64,000 nt of DNA from the NCBI GenBank assembly GCA_946482005.1, contig CAMLPV010000001.1, positions 124,001-188,000 of the forward strand, in the 5' to 3' direction. This DNA comes from an uncultured Gilliamella sp. (lineage in GTDB: Bacteria; Pseudomonadota; Gammaproteobacteria; Enterobacterales; Orbaceae). A program made the translations under genes and the position numbers. Positions within the stretch are counted from its first letter, which is position 1, and each line of letters begins with the position of its first letter. The notes under the pieces were generated by a model, which had not been told where the DNA came from, did not search any database, and saw nothing but the letters and a program-made list of their open reading frames with translations. Shown here in pieces: positions 1 through 8,978 of this stretch.

Positions 1-1
1 T

Positions 2-325
2 ATTCACTTAACGCCTTATGATAACGACGTTTACATTGTAGTTTCCGAAGCCGCTTGGATAGATATTACCGAATACAACGTCCACAAAGGTAATACCATC
101 AAAAAATTACAACAAATTTTAAATGTCACCTATCATGAAACCATGGCTTTTGGTGATGGTATCAATGACATCGAACTTCTCGAACAAGCCGACTTCAGCT
201 TTGCGATGCGCAATGCCTTCGATGAAACCAAAGCCGTAGCTAAATTTATTACCGGTCTAAATGATGAAAGCGCAGTAATGAAAACTATTCAGCTTATGTT
301 AGGCTTACAAAGCAAAACTAATTAA
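2..325 (+). CDS. HAD-superfamily (Cof-type) sugar-phosphate phosphatase, C-terminal part
   Basis: The gene enters from outside the window; the frame is open from base 2, so the ATG at 143 is internal. The visible 107 residues carry the end of a Cof/IIB-type HAD phosphatase: a motif III lysine in the segment DITEYNVHKGNTIKKL and the motif IV acidic cluster in FGDGINDIELLEQAD, followed by the usual tail in which the protein is judged a non-stop conformer (FAMRNAFDETKAVA). Enzymes of this family are cytosolic Mg-dependent phosphatases acting on small phosphorylated metabolites such as sugar phosphates or pyridoxal phosphate. Substrate cannot be told from the tail. It ends 200 bases before feoA, with no shared operon visible. 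Confidence 0.85.
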   Translation: MHLTPYDNDVYIVVSEAAWIDITEYNVHKGNTIKKLQQILNVTYHETMAFGDGINDIELLEQADFSFAMRNAFDETKAVAKFITGLNDESAVMKTIQLMLGLQSKTN

Positions 326-479
326 AAGCAACACATGCATGATATGGAGTTTTTTAAAGCTTTAGCATCCACCAATTTTTTAAATAGATGCAAATAATCT
401 TTGATTTTCTCCATTAACTTCCTATTTTTCACTTATTTTAGAAGTTTTTTGCACTTTATTCGCAATTAAGAGCTAAAAA

Positions 480-494
480 TGCGAATGATTATCT
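480..494. promoter_or_regulatory. Fur-like box upstream of feoABC
   Basis: TGCGAATGATTATCT matches the 7-1-7 Fur consensus TGATAATNATTATCA at 11 of 14 defined positions. It sits about 50 bases upstream of feoA in the 200-base gap after the HAD gene. The box is flanked on its left by an inverted repeat (ATTCGCA at 458-464, TGCGAAT at 480-486). Repression by Fe-Fur is the expected control of ferrous uptake; the match is moderate. The rest of the 326-541 gap shows nothing clear, including no good FNR site. Confidence 0.5.
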
Positions 495-544
495 TTTAAA
501 ATGTCGCATTTATTGAAATACAACCGTATTTGATAGGAAGTATG

Positions 545-784
545 ATGTCTGTATTTACGCTTGATCACCTTTCATCAGGACGAAAGGCTATTATTAAACG
601 CTTGTTACCTGAATCGTTACCTTTTCGTCGTAAACTTTTAGCTATGGGCATGACCCCCGGATGTCAGTTGACTGTTATGCGAATTGCGCCATTAGGTGAT
701 CCAATTGAAATAAATCTTCGTGGTTTTCTGCTTTGTTTGCGTCGTCATGAGGCTGCTGCCATTGAAGTCGAGGTAGCTGCATGA
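545..784 (+). CDS. feoA: Ferrous iron transport protein A
   Basis: A 79-residue SH3-like cytosolic protein, near the usual FeoA length (about 75). The signature is the core LLAMGMTPGCQLTVMRIAPLGDPIEI, which matches the FeoA pattern of MGM-PG followed by APLGDPIEI. The open frame reaches a TTG at 530, but AGGAAG at 535-540 favours ATG 545 (4-base spacing) over ATG 542 (1-base spacing). The stop overlaps the feoB start (ATGA at 781-784), so the two are translationally coupled. FeoA is thought to bind or modulate FeoB in ferrous iron import across the inner membrane. First gene of feoABC. Confidence 0.93.
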   Translation: MSVFTLDHLSSGRKAIIKRLLPESLPFRRKLLAMGMTPGCQLTVMRIAPLGDPIEINLRGFLLCLRRHEAAAIEVEVAA

Positions 785-3099
785 AAATTGCCTTAATTGG
801 TAACCCCAACTGTGGTAAAACCACCTTATTTAATTTGTTAACGGGTTCAAAACAGCGTGTTGGTAATTGGCCAGGGGTGACGGTAGAGCACAAGTCTGGT
901 ACGTTTGATTATCAAAATCAACATTATGATATTGTGGATTTGCCGGGGACTTATTCGATCGAGCCAGATCCCACAGGTGTCGCGCAAGATGAATTTATTA
1001 CTCGTCAGTTTTTGTTAACTGATAAGAATAGCCTGATAGTTAATGTTATTGATGCCACTAATTTGCAACGTAGTTTGTATTTAACTTTTCAGTTAATTGA
1101 TATGCAAGTACCGATGATAATTGTGCTTAATATGGTTGACGCATTGCAAGCTATGGGTGAGAAGTTAAATATTACTAGATTAGCCAAAGTATTAGGTTGT
1201 CCGGTTGTGGCGATTTCATCGACACAAAAGATGGGATTAACTCAGTTTTATCAGCAAATCGGAATTAGCACTCAGGATTTAAAAGCCGCTACACCAACAA
1301 TAGATACCTTAAGTTGGGATTCACAAGCCATTTTTAATCGTTACTTAACTGAGTTACCTGCGACAAGTGCGATTCATCAATTCAATCGTTGGCAATTGAT
1401 AGAAGCATTGCTTAATGGTGCTGATTCTTCATTAGATTTAGTCGAAAACGAAAAGCTAGATACTTGTCGTCGTTTGTTATCGATCAATTTCGATAATCAA
1501 ATAGATGTCGCTCTTGCTAGTGCGCGTTACGATACGATTGACATTGTTTGTAAGATGGTGATCGATAAACCGCGAGAGGCGAGTATTAATATCACTGAGA
1601 AATTAGATAAATTGGCTCTAGGACGAATAACCGGTATTCCATTATTTTTGTTGGCAATGTATGCCATGTTTTTAGTTGCGATTAATTTTGGTACGGTTTT
1701 TGTTGATTTTTTTGATGGCATATTTAGCACCATTTTTGTTGATGGTTTTGCTTATCTTTTAAATATGTTACATGCACCGACATGGTTGACGGTCATTTTA
1801 GCAGACGGACTAGGGAATGGTATCACGACAGTGTCGACATTTATTCCTGTGATTGCGGCGATGTTTTTTGTTTTGTCGTTTTTAGAAGATTCAGGTTATT
1901 TAGCTCGTGCTGCGATGATTGTCGATCGTTTTATGCGATGTATTGGATTACCTGGTAAAGCTTTTGTGCCGATGCTAATGGGATTTGGTTGTGGCGTGCC
2001 AGCAATTATGGGAACGAGAACATTAGATAGCCCACGTGATCGTATTTTATCTATTTGTTTAATTCCTTTTATGTCATGCAGTGCACGCTTACCGATTTAT
2101 GCTTTGTTTGCTGTCGTTTTTTTCCCTAATTATGCCTCAACTGTGGTTTTTATGTTGTATCTGTTAGGGATTTTTGTGGCGATGCTCACGGGATTCGTCT
2201 TAAAAAATACCTTACTTCAAGGTGAATTAACGCCATTTATTATGGAAATGCCTGTTTATCGAATCCCGACTCTACGTAGTATGTTGCGAATAACTTGTCA
2301 ACGTTTGAAAAGCTTTGTTTTGCGGGCGGGAAAAGCGATCGTGGTGATGGTGACAATACTAAGTGTCTTAAACTCATGGGGTGTTGATGGCTCTTTTGGG
2401 CATGAAAACTCCAATGATTCAGTGTTATCAGCCATTGGTCGGAAAGTCACCCCAGCATTTATTCCAATGGGAATCGATAAACAAAATTGGCCAGCAACCG
2501 TTGGTATCTTTACTGGGATTTTTGCTAAAGAATCGGTGGTTGCTACGTTAAATTCCCTTTATTCAATGGATCATCATGAACAAGAAGATTTTTCGTTTTA
2601 TGCTGGGATTAAGTCAGCGTTTGCCACCATTCCTGACCATCTTATTGATTTAGCAAGTTCAATAGGTGATCCGCTTGGCTTGTCTAGCGTCAATCAAGAT
2701 GTGAAAAGCGTACAAAATCAATTGTCCGTCGATTCAAGTACGATATCTAAAATAAGCAGTTCATTTGTTACTTCGACATCTGCCATTGCTTATCTTATTT
2801 TTGTTTTACTTTATACCCCGTGTGCAGCAGCGTTGGGCACTATTTATCGTGAGGCTGGGCTAAAATGGATGATGTTTGTCGCGGTTTGGACATTTGTCGT
2901 CGGTTGGCTATGCGCAACGGTATATTACCAATTTAGCTTATTAGGCCAATCGCCATCAGCGCTTTATTGGTTAACTGGTATCGGTTTATTGGTTATTTTG
3001 GTATTCATCATTATGCGTAAACTTGGGCGTTTGCCATGCTTCAATCAACACCAGCTACCTACAGCAAAATCACATAAACAATCAGCCTGTTGTGAATAG
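781..3099 (+). CDS. feoB: Ferrous iron transporter B (GTPase permease)
   Basis: A 772-residue inner-membrane Fe(II) importer, same size as E. coli FeoB. The N-terminal G domain is intact: P-loop GNPNCGKT at 7-14, G3 DLPGTYS at 53-59 and G4 NMVD at 117-120. A helical linker follows, then a polytopic membrane domain from about residue 280 with the two Gate regions: GFGCGVPAIMGTR and SCSARLPIYALF in the first, GIFAKESVVATLNSLY in the second. The C-terminus ends in a cysteine pair (SACCE). It overlaps feoA by 4 bases and is followed 18 bases later by feoC. Anaerobic iron supply suits a gut habitat. Confidence 0.97.
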   Translation: MKIALIGNPNCGKTTLFNLLTGSKQRVGNWPGVTVEHKSGTFDYQNQHYDIVDLPGTYSIEPDPTGVAQDEFITRQFLLTDKNSLIVNVIDATNLQRSLYLTFQLIDMQVPMIIVLNMVDALQAMGEKLNITRLAKVLGCPVVAISSTQKMGLTQFYQQIGISTQDLKAATPTIDTLSWDSQAIFNRYLTELPATSAIHQFNRWQLIEALLNGADSSLDLVENEKLDTCRRLLSINFDNQIDVALASARYDTIDIVCKMVIDKPREASINITEKLDKLALGRITGIPLFLLAMYAMFLVAINFGTVFVDFFDGIFSTIFVDGFAYLLNMLHAPTWLTVILADGLGNGITTVSTFIPVIAAMFFVLSFLEDSGYLARAAMIVDRFMRCIGLPGKAFVPMLMGFGCGVPAIMGTRTLDSPRDRILSICLIPFMSCSARLPIYALFAVVFFPNYASTVVFMLYLLGIFVAMLTGFVLKNTLLQGELTPFIMEMPVYRIPTLRSMLRITCQRLKSFVLRAGKAIVVMVTILSVLNSWGVDGSFGHENSNDSVLSAIGRKVTPAFIPMGIDKQNWPATVGIFTGIFAKESVVATLNSLYSMDHHEQEDFSFYAGIKSAFATIPDHLIDLASSIGDPLGLSSVNQDVKSVQNQLSVDSSTISKISSSFVTSTSAIAYLIFVLLYTPCAAALGTIYREAGLKWMMFVAVWTFVVGWLCATVYYQFSLLGQSPSALYWLTGIGLLVILVFIIMRKLGRLPCFNQHQLPTAKSHKQSACCE

Positions 3100-3117
3100 C
3101 GTTAAGTATCTATTAAT

Positions 3118-3354
3118 ATGTTAATAACTTCTATCCGCGATTATGTACAATTAAAAGGACGAGTCAATTTGCAAGATGTGGCTCGTCACTTTCGTTTATC
3201 GGCAAGCGCCACCGAACCTATGCTTAATTTTTGGGTGAAAAAAGGAGTGATTAAATTAGTTAATAATGATTTATTTACATGTGCAGGCAAGCAGTGTTCG
3301 GCATGCATTAGTTGTCATTTGACCCTTTATCCTAATTATGTGTGGATTGAGTAA
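3118..3354 (+). CDS. feoC: FeoC-like winged-helix regulator
   Basis: A 78-residue protein with an N-terminal winged-helix (LQDVARHFRLSASATEPMLNFWVKKG) and a C-terminal cluster of four cysteines at 55, 60, 63 and 66. This is the layout of FeoC, a small Fe-S protein that binds FeoB and protects it from FtsH or senses iron/oxygen in enterics. Spacing here is C-x4-C-x2-C-x2-C, tighter at the last step than in E. coli FeoC (C-x4-C-x2-C-x5-C). It closes the feo operon. No terminator is visible in the gap downstream. Confidence 0.88.
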   Translation: MLITSIRDYVQLKGRVNLQDVARHFRLSASATEPMLNFWVKKGVIKLVNNDLFTCAGKQCSACISCHLTLYPNYVWIE

Positions 3355-3642
3355 GTTAACCTTTAAAGTGATCACCATTAATTCTATTGATAAGTTTGAA
3401 TTATTGTTGATGTATCAAATGTGTTAATCATTAACCTTTGATTAAATTTTATTACTTTTTTTATTTCACTCCTTAATTTTTACCTAATTTTCACTTTTTT
3501 GTTGCGTAAAAAAGCCCAATAATTTTTTTCTTTGAATATCTTTTTTGAGACCTATGTCACAAAAATAAATTTATTTATACCTCAAAATAACAAATGATAT
3601 TAATATGAACTTATGTTCATTTTAGCGCGTGAAGGAGAATAT
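3355..3642 (+). promoter_or_regulatory. rpiB upstream region with palindrome
   Basis: A 288-base AT-rich gap between feoC and the rpiB-like gene. Just before the ribosome binding site lies the perfect inverted repeat ATGAAC-TTAT-GTTCAT (3604-3619), a candidate operator. The dhaM leader has a comparable GAAC/GTTC pair, so the same regulator may act on both; this is inference. A half-site TATGTCACA near 3556 could be a weak CRP site but lacks its partner. Confidence 0.4.
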
Positions 3643-4098
3643 ATGAAGCCTATAGCAATTGGTGCGGATGATGCTGCATTCGAATTCAGGGATAGTATTG
3701 TACTATATTTAAAACAACTAGGATTTGAAACGGTCGATTATAGTAGTGATAAACAAGCAACTAATTCATTGTATCCCGATGTGGCAAATGCAGTTGCTTA
3801 TGCGATTAAAGATAAAAAACATGATAGAGGTATTTTAGTTTGTGGAACGGGAATTGGGATGGCAATCACTGCAAATAAAGTTCCCGGCATTCGTGCCGCA
3901 CAATGCCATGATGTATTTTCAGCCGAACGAGCAAGAAAGAGTAATAATGCTCACATTATGACCATGGGCGCAAGAGTGATTGGTATCGAATTAGCCAAAA
4001 AACTGGTTCATGCGTGGTTAGAATCTGAGTTTGAAGGCGGACGATCAAGCGAAAAAGTACAACGTATTGATTATTATGATAAGTTATATAGTAAGTGA
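3643..4098 (+). CDS. rpiB: RpiB/LacAB-family sugar-phosphate isomerase
   Basis: A 151-residue RpiB-fold aldose-ketose isomerase. The catalytic cysteine is Cys67 in VCGTGIG, and the segment SAERARKSNNAHIMTMGARVIG carries the usual anion-hole and phosphate-binding residues. The open frame starts at 3613, but AAGGAG at 3632-3637 marks ATG 3643. The N-terminus reads GADDAAF where ribose-5-phosphate isomerase B usually has G-C/S-D-H-A/V-G, and the SAERA..SNNA stretch resembles tetrulose-4-phosphate isomerases (EryI/DerI) more than E. coli RpiB, as far as I can judge by eye. It precedes tal and tkt and ends at a terminator. Possible roles are ribose-5-P or D-erythrulose-4-P isomerisation. Confidence 0.85.
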   Translation: MKPIAIGADDAAFEFRDSIVLYLKQLGFETVDYSSDKQATNSLYPDVANAVAYAIKDKKHDRGILVCGTGIGMAITANKVPGIRAAQCHDVFSAERARKSNNAHIMTMGARVIGIELAKKLVHAWLESEFEGGRSSEKVQRIDYYDKLYSK

Positions 4099-4221
4099 TT
4101 ATCTTACTATTTTATAAGATGTTTTACTTTTGAAATAAATTTAGCTAGTTTAAAATTGCTGATATTTAATTTTAATTGTACCTTGTTTTTATACTATTTT
4201 TGATAAAAATAGTCTTAACTG

Positions 4222-4250
4222 AAACGACTATGTCCTGTCGTTTTATTATT
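4222..4250 (+). terminator. Rho-independent terminator after rpiB
   Basis: Stem AAACGAC/GTCGTTT (4222-4228 with 4237-4243) around an 8-base loop, followed by TTATTATTT. A second hairpin, ACTATTTTT-GAT-AAAAATAGT, lies just upstream at about 4193-4213. tal therefore probably has its own promoter. Confidence 0.6.
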
Positions 4251-4305
4251 TAATAGATGTTATTATAACAATGTTTAAAAAACATGTAGTAGAGGAATTA
4301 GAAGT

Positions 4306-5256
4306 ATGAGTCAATTAGATGAATTTAAAAAGTTAACCGTAGTGGTTGCCGATACCGGTGATATCGATTCGATTAAACAGTTTTCTCCAGAAGATGCAAC
4401 CACCAATCCCTCTCTTGTTTTAAAAGCTGCTCAACTTCCTCAATATCGTTATTTAATTGATTCTGCTGTTGAAACTGCAAAAAAACTTGGTGGCAGTAAA
4501 GAACAACAATTAGTTAATGCCTGTGATCAAGTGGCAGTAAATATCGGTGCTGAAATATTAAAAACCGTACCGGGTCGAATTTCAACCGAAGTCGATGCGC
4601 GATTATCGTTTGATAAACAAGGTTGTATAGAAAAAGCGCGTAGAATTATTGAATTATACCAACAAAAAGGGATTGATAAATCAAGGATTTTAATCAAAAT
4701 TGCTTCCACTTGGGAAGGAATTAAAGCGGCAGAAGTGTTAGAAAAAGAGGGAATTAACTGTAATTTAACCTTACTGTTTTCATTTGCTCAAGCGCGCGCT
4801 TGTGCTGAAGTAAATGCATTTCTTATTTCACCATTTGTTGGTCGTATTTATGATTGGTATCAAGCTAAAAAACCAATCGACCCTTATGTTGCTGATCAAG
4901 ATCCTGGAGTGGTATCGGTTCGTAATATTTATAACTATTATAAGCAACATGGTTATAAAACGATCGTGATGGGCGCAAGCTTCCGTAAAGTCGATCAGAT
5001 ATTAGCGTTGGCGGGTTGTGACCGTTTAACAATTTCCCCTAATTTATTGGCAGAAATGCAACAATCCAATGCACCAGTTGAGCGGAAATTAAATCCAAAC
5101 CAAACTGTGGTTGAACGTCCAGCATTAATGACAGAAGCTGAATTTAGATGGCAACACAACAGTGATGCAATGGCAGTGGAAAAACTAGCTGAAGGAATTC
5201 GTGCCTTTGCTGTCGATCAGGGTAAACTTGAAGATATGATCGGCGCATTGCTTTAA
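4306..5256 (+). CDS. tal: Transaldolase
   Basis: A 316-residue class I transaldolase, the length of E. coli TalA/TalB. The Schiff-base lysine is Lys131 in [12 protein letters not shown]; Asp16-17 of the ADTGD segment and the TTNPSL motif near residue 32 are present. It moves a dihydroxyacetone unit between sedoheptulose-7-P and glyceraldehyde-3-P, making fructose-6-P and erythrose-4-P in the cytosolic pentose phosphate pathway. A GAGGAATTAGAAGT ribosome binding site precedes the ATG. The order tal-tkt matches E. coli talA-tktB. The last 300 bases are duplicated almost perfectly at 13783-14116. I cannot tell whether it is the only transaldolase of the genome. Confidence 0.95.
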   Translation: MSQLDEFKKLTVVVADTGDIDSIKQFSPEDATTNPSLVLKAAQLPQYRYLIDSAVETAKKLGGSKEQQLVNACDQVAVNIGAEILKTVPGRISTEVDARLSFDKQGCIEKARRIIELYQQKGIDKSRILIKIASTWEGIKAAEVLEKEGINCNLTLLFSFAQARACAEVNAFLISPFVGRIYDWYQAKKPIDPYVADQDPGVVSVRNIYNYYKQHGYKTIVMGASFRKVDQILALAGCDRLTISPNLLAEMQQSNAPVERKLNPNQTVVERPALMTEAEFRWQHNSDAMAVEKLAEGIRAFAVDQGKLEDMIGALL

Positions 5257-5269
5257 TTAGCAATAAAAG

Positions 5270-5295
5270 AGGGGAGATAGTTCCCCTTTTTAATT
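5270..5295 (+). terminator. Rho-independent terminator after tal
   Basis: AGGGGA (5270-5275), loop GATAGT, TCCCCT (5282-5287), then a T run. The same hairpin was carried along in the tal-tail copy at 14097-14116. Confidence 0.75.
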
Positions 5296-5371
5296 TAACT
5301 ATAACCTGTTTTATTCGTCTGTTGGCAACAGGCAATCAATGAATTATTAATTTATTTTGGAGATTATTATC

Positions 5372-7378
5372 ATGAATGCAACCACACTATCCCACCGCGA
5401 ACTAGCAAATGCGATAAGAGCATTAAGTATGGATGGCGTGCAAAAAGCAAAATCAGGCCACCCAGGTGCACCTATGGGGATGGCTGATATGGCCGAAGTA
5501 CTTTGGCGTGGATTTTTAAAACATAATCCAACCAATCCTAATTGGGCTGATCGGGATAGATTTGTATTATCAAATGGTCATGCATCAATGTTAATTTATA
5601 GCTTATTACATTTGACTGGTTATAACGTAACGCTTGATGACATAAAAAACTTTCGTCAATTAAATGCTAAAACCGCAGGTCACCCTGAATATGGCCATCT
5701 TCCGGGCATTGAAACAACCACAGGCCCATTAGGTCAAGGTATTGCTAATGCTGTTGGTATGGCAATCGCTGAAAGAACATTAGCTGCACAATTTAATAAA
5801 TCAGGTCATACTATTGTTGATCACCATACTTACGTATTTATGGGTGATGGTTGTATGATGGAAGGCATTTCTCATGAAGTTTGTTCATTAGCCGGAACCC
5901 TTAAACTAGGCAAACTGATTGCTTTTTATGATGATAATGGTATTTCAATTGATGGTGAAGTCGAAGGTTGGTTTACCGATGATACTGCTAAACGTTTTGA
6001 AGCATATGGTTGGCATGTGATTCGTGGTATTGATGGACACGATGCGAAAGCATTAGCTCAAGCGGTTGAACAAGCACAAGCAGTGACTGATAAACCATCA
6101 TTATTAATGTGTAAAACAGTTATCGGCTTTGGTTCTCCAAACAAAGCAGGAAGTCATGATTGCCATGGTGCGCCACTTGGTGATGCTGAAATTGAAGCAA
6201 CTCGCAAAGCATTAGGTTGGTCTTATCCTGCATTTGACATTCCAAAAGAGTATTATGACGCATGGGATGCGAAAGCAAAAGGTAAACAACGTGAAGACGA
6301 ATGGAATGCTCGTTTTGATGCGTATGCTAAAGCTTATCCAGATTTAGCCAAAGAATTTAAACGCCGTATGAATGGTGATCTACCAAGCAATTGGCAACAA
6401 ACAGCTAAAGATTTTATTAATAAATTACAAGCAAATCCGGCAACTATTGCTACTCGTAAAGCCTCACAAAACGCGATTGAAGCTTTTGCGCCAGTGTTAA
6501 CTGAATTCTTAGGTGGTTCTGCTGACTTAGCACCAAGTAATTTAACTATGTGGTCAGGCTCTAAAGAAATTTTAGCTAATCCAGCTGGTAACTATATCCA
6601 CTATGGTGTACGTGAGTTTGGTATGTCAGCTATTATGAATGGTATTTCTCTACATGGTGGCTTTATTCCTTATGGCGCCACTTTCTTGATGTTTATGGAA
6701 TATGCGCGTAACGCAGTCCGTATGGCAGCGTTAATGAAAATTCGCTCTTTATTTGTCTATACCCATGACTCAATTGGTTTAGGTGAAGATGGCCCAACGC
6801 ATCAACCAGTAGAACAAATGGCAAGCTTACGTGTAACACCAAATGTAAGTACGTGGCGTCCTTGTGACCAAGTTGAATCAGCTATTGCTTGGCAATACGC
6901 GGTTGAACGTAAAGATGGTCCTACTGCACTTATCTTCTCAAGACAAAATCTTAAACAACAAGAACGTACTGAAGAGCAATTAGCTAATGTTTATCGTGGT
7001 GGTTATATCTTAAATGATTGTAGCGGTACCCCTGAACTTATCCTTATTGCTACCGGTTCAGAAGTTGAACTTGCCGTTGCTGCATATCATGAACTAACTG
7101 CAGCGGGTAGAAAAGTGAGAGTGGTTTCAATGCCATCAACCGATGCATTTGATAAACAAGATCAAGCCTATAAAGAATCAGTATTACCTTCATCTGTAAC
7201 GGCTCGCTTAGCTATTGAAGCAGGTATTAGTGACTTCTGGTATAAATATGTTGGCCTAAACGGAAAAATTATCGGTATGACAAGCTTCGGTGAATCAGGC
7301 CCAGCAGATCAACTGTTTGCTAAGTTTGGCTTTACTGTTGAGAATGTTGTAGAACAAGCGAAAAGTTTGTTGAAATAA
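5372..7378 (+). CDS. tkt: Transketolase
   Basis: A 668-residue thiamine-diphosphate enzyme (E. coli TktA/B 663-667). Visible are the N-terminal [19 protein letters not shown], the ThDP site [13 protein letters not shown] near residue 155 and [10 protein letters not shown], then the pyrimidine domain with [19 protein letters not shown] and the C-terminal domain. The open frame runs back to a TTG at 5357, but TGGAG at 5358-5362 is a ribosome binding site for ATG 5372. It interconverts pentose, triose, hexose and erythrose phosphates by moving two-carbon ketol units. It follows tal by 115 bases. Its 3' end is copied at 13630-13784, and a diverged second tail lies at 7597-7837. Confidence 0.96.
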   Translation: MNATTLSHRELANAIRALSMDGVQKAKSGHPGAPMGMADMAEVLWRGFLKHNPTNPNWADRDRFVLSNGHASMLIYSLLHLTGYNVTLDDIKNFRQLNAKTAGHPEYGHLPGIETTTGPLGQGIANAVGMAIAERTLAAQFNKSGHTIVDHHTYVFMGDGCMMEGISHEVCSLAGTLKLGKLIAFYDDNGISIDGEVEGWFTDDTAKRFEAYGWHVIRGIDGHDAKALAQAVEQAQAVTDKPSLLMCKTVIGFGSPNKAGSHDCHGAPLGDAEIEATRKALGWSYPAFDIPKEYYDAWDAKAKGKQREDEWNARFDAYAKAYPDLAKEFKRRMNGDLPSNWQQTAKDFINKLQANPATIATRKASQNAIEAFAPVLTEFLGGSADLAPSNLTMWSGSKEILANPAGNYIHYGVREFGMSAIMNGISLHGGFIPYGATFLMFMEYARNAVRMAALMKIRSLFVYTHDSIGLGEDGPTHQPVEQMASLRVTPNVSTWRPCDQVESAIAWQYAVERKDGPTALIFSRQNLKQQERTEEQLANVYRGGYILNDCSGTPELILIATGSEVELAVAAYHELTAAGRKVRVVSMPSTDAFDKQDQAYKESVLPSSVTARLAIEAGISDFWYKYVGLNGKIIGMTSFGESGPADQLFAKFGFTVENVVEQAKSLLK

Positions 7379-7402
7379 ATTATAGTTTGCTTAATAGTAT
7401 AA

Positions 7403-7433
7403 AACTTCGCTAATAACTTTAGCGGAGTTTTTT
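7403..7433 (+). terminator. Rho-independent terminator after tkt
   Basis: AACTTCGCTA and TAGCGGAGTT form a 10-bp stem with one G-U pair around ATAACTT, followed by six Ts. The copy at about 13692-13723 has seven Ts. Confidence 0.7.
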
Positions 7434-7596
7434 ATATGCTTATTTTATGTTTTTTGAGGAATTTAATTTTAGTTTTAAAACGTATTTATCGATTATTTTA
7501 GTCACTTATATATCCAACTTCCAGTAATGAAAGTTATTTTATAACTTATTGTTTATTATTTTATTTTAAATTTTTCTCCCACCTTGGCACAATCAA

Positions 7597-7837
7597 AAAA
7601 TCGATGCTTTTGATAAGCAGATCAAACCTATAAAAAACACTATTACCATCATCAGTAACGGTTCGTTTAGCTATTGAAACTGGTATTATTGACTTCTGGT
7701 ATAAATATGTTGGCCTAAACGGTAAAATCATCGGTATGACAAGCTTCGGTGAATCAAACCCAGCAGAACAACTGTTTGCTAAGTTTGGTTTTACTGTTGA
7801 TAATGTTGCGGAACAGGTGAAAGAATTGATTAAATAA
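7597..7837 (+). pseudogene. Degraded 3' fragment of a second transketolase gene
   Basis: About 240 bases correspond to the last 80 codons of tkt, starting at the equivalent of [18 protein letters not shown]. The alignment contains base substitutions, a lost base near 7640 and changed residues, and ends in its own stop codon (KELIK rather than KSLLK). A private terminator follows. It has no start or ThDP site and cannot make an enzyme. It looks like the tail of a former paralog rather than a recent copy, because it is more diverged than the tal-tail copy. The preceding 7434-7596 stretch holds nothing I recognise. Confidence 0.85.
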
Positions 7838-7841
7838 TGAT

Positions 7842-7879
7842 AAAAACTCCTTTGACATGAAAGTTTTTAGGAGTTTTTT
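7842..7879 (+). terminator. Terminator of the tkt remnant
   Basis: AAAACTCCT (7843-7851) pairs with AGGAGTTTT (7869-7877) followed by a T run; the loop is 17 bases. It may also serve the convergent idnD-like gene, whose stop is at 7911. Confidence 0.55.
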
Positions 7880-7910
7880 ACTAAAAATAATAATCAATTT
7901 ATCTACTATT

Positions 7911-8966
7911 CTATTCAAAAAAAGTGACAATGACTTTTGATGAGATATTTTTATCTGTTGCAGTGATTAGCGCTTGTTCTACATCTTGATATCGATACTC
8001 ACTAGAGATTAACGGACGAGGATCAATAAGCCCTTGTTCGAGCCACTTAACGGCAATGCCGAATTCATCAATAAAACGAAATGATCCTTTCCACGTTAGT
8101 TCTTTAGCTAACATTTGCGCAACCGGATATTGGACAGGACTTGCTCCCATTCCAACTTGTACGACAATACCATTAGCCCGAGTGACCGCAACTGTTGATT
8201 CAATTGCAGCGGCGGCGCCACAAGCCTCAAATGTAACATCAAAATAACCTTTATCCTTGCTAAATTCATTAAATATTTCTTTATCTAATGGGCTAATGGC
8301 TTTATGGGCTCCCATTTCCAGCGCTATTTTTTGACATCGCTCACTAATATCTGATGCGATAATTTCTACTGCTCCCGATGCTTTTGCTGCGGCGATGATC
8401 AATCCACCAATAGGACCGGCTCCCATAACCAGAACTTTTTTTCCGACTAAGCTACCCGCGACATTAATCGCATGAATAGCTACAGTGGTAGGTTCAGAAA
8501 AAGCCATAATTTGTGGTGAAATACTACTATCATAAGGAAAACATTGTTCCTCTGATACAACAACATATTCAGAAAACCCACCATGAACATGAGGATTAAA
8601 TTGAGCACTTCCCATAAATCGCATGTTGGGGCACTCATTTTGTTTGCCTGCTAAACAAAAATCACATTTATTGCAAGGTTGTGATGGATTAATAGCAACT
8701 TTTTGACCTACTTTTAATTTAGAATCTATCGGTGCTTTGTAAATTTTACCCACAAATTCGTGACCAATAACCATGGGATGTTTTAGAACAGATAACCCAG
8801 CATGACCTTCTTGATAATAATGAATATCTGATCCACAAATACCACCAGCTTCAACTTTAACAACGATATCGTTAGAGGTATAAACAAGCTCGCGTTCTTC
8901 AATACGGATATCTTTTTTGCTATGAGCAAAACAAGCGTTACATTTTAGTTTTTCAGCCATTTGCAT
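7911..8966 (-). CDS. idnD: Zinc-dependent L-idonate/L-gulonate 5-dehydrogenase-like protein
   Basis: A 351-residue medium-chain zinc dehydrogenase, close to E. coli IdnD (343). The catalytic zinc ligands are visible: Cys44 in GGICGSDIHY and the GHEFVG His-Glu pair. The structural zinc lobe has four cysteines in CNKCDFCLAGKQNEC. The Rossmann loop is VLVMGAGPIGGL. It should oxidise a C5 hydroxyl of a hexonate (L-idonate to 5-ketogluconate, or L-gulonate to fructuronate) with NAD(P). AGGAGG lies directly upstream; ATG at 8960 is an alternative start with better spacing. The SDR gene lies 12 bases upstream in the same operon. The mannonate-dehydratase neighbour makes gulonate as likely a substrate as idonate. 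Confidence 0.85.
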   Translation of the reverse strand: MQMAEKLKCNACFAHSKKDIRIEERELVYTSNDIVVKVEAGGICGSDIHYYQEGHAGLSVLKHPMVIGHEFVGKIYKAPIDSKLKVGQKVAINPSQPCNKCDFCLAGKQNECPNMRFMGSAQFNPHVHGGFSEYVVVSEEQCFPYDSSISPQIMAFSEPTTVAIHAINVAGSLVGKKVLVMGAGPIGGLIIAAAKASGAVEIIASDISERCQKIALEMGAHKAISPLDKEIFNEFSKDKGYFDVTFEACGAAAAIESTVAVTRANGIVVQVGMGASPVQYPVAQMLAKELTWKGSFRFIDEFGIAVKWLEQGLIDPRPLISSEYRYQDVEQALITATDKNISSKVIVTFFE

Positions 8967-8978
8967 ACTCCTCCTTGA

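Noticed and set aside
3643-7378. Calling rpiB-tal-tkt simply the housekeeping pentose phosphate genes
   Set aside because: Not excluded, but the RpiB N-terminus is atypical and the dha locus supplies matching partners, so I kept the function open.
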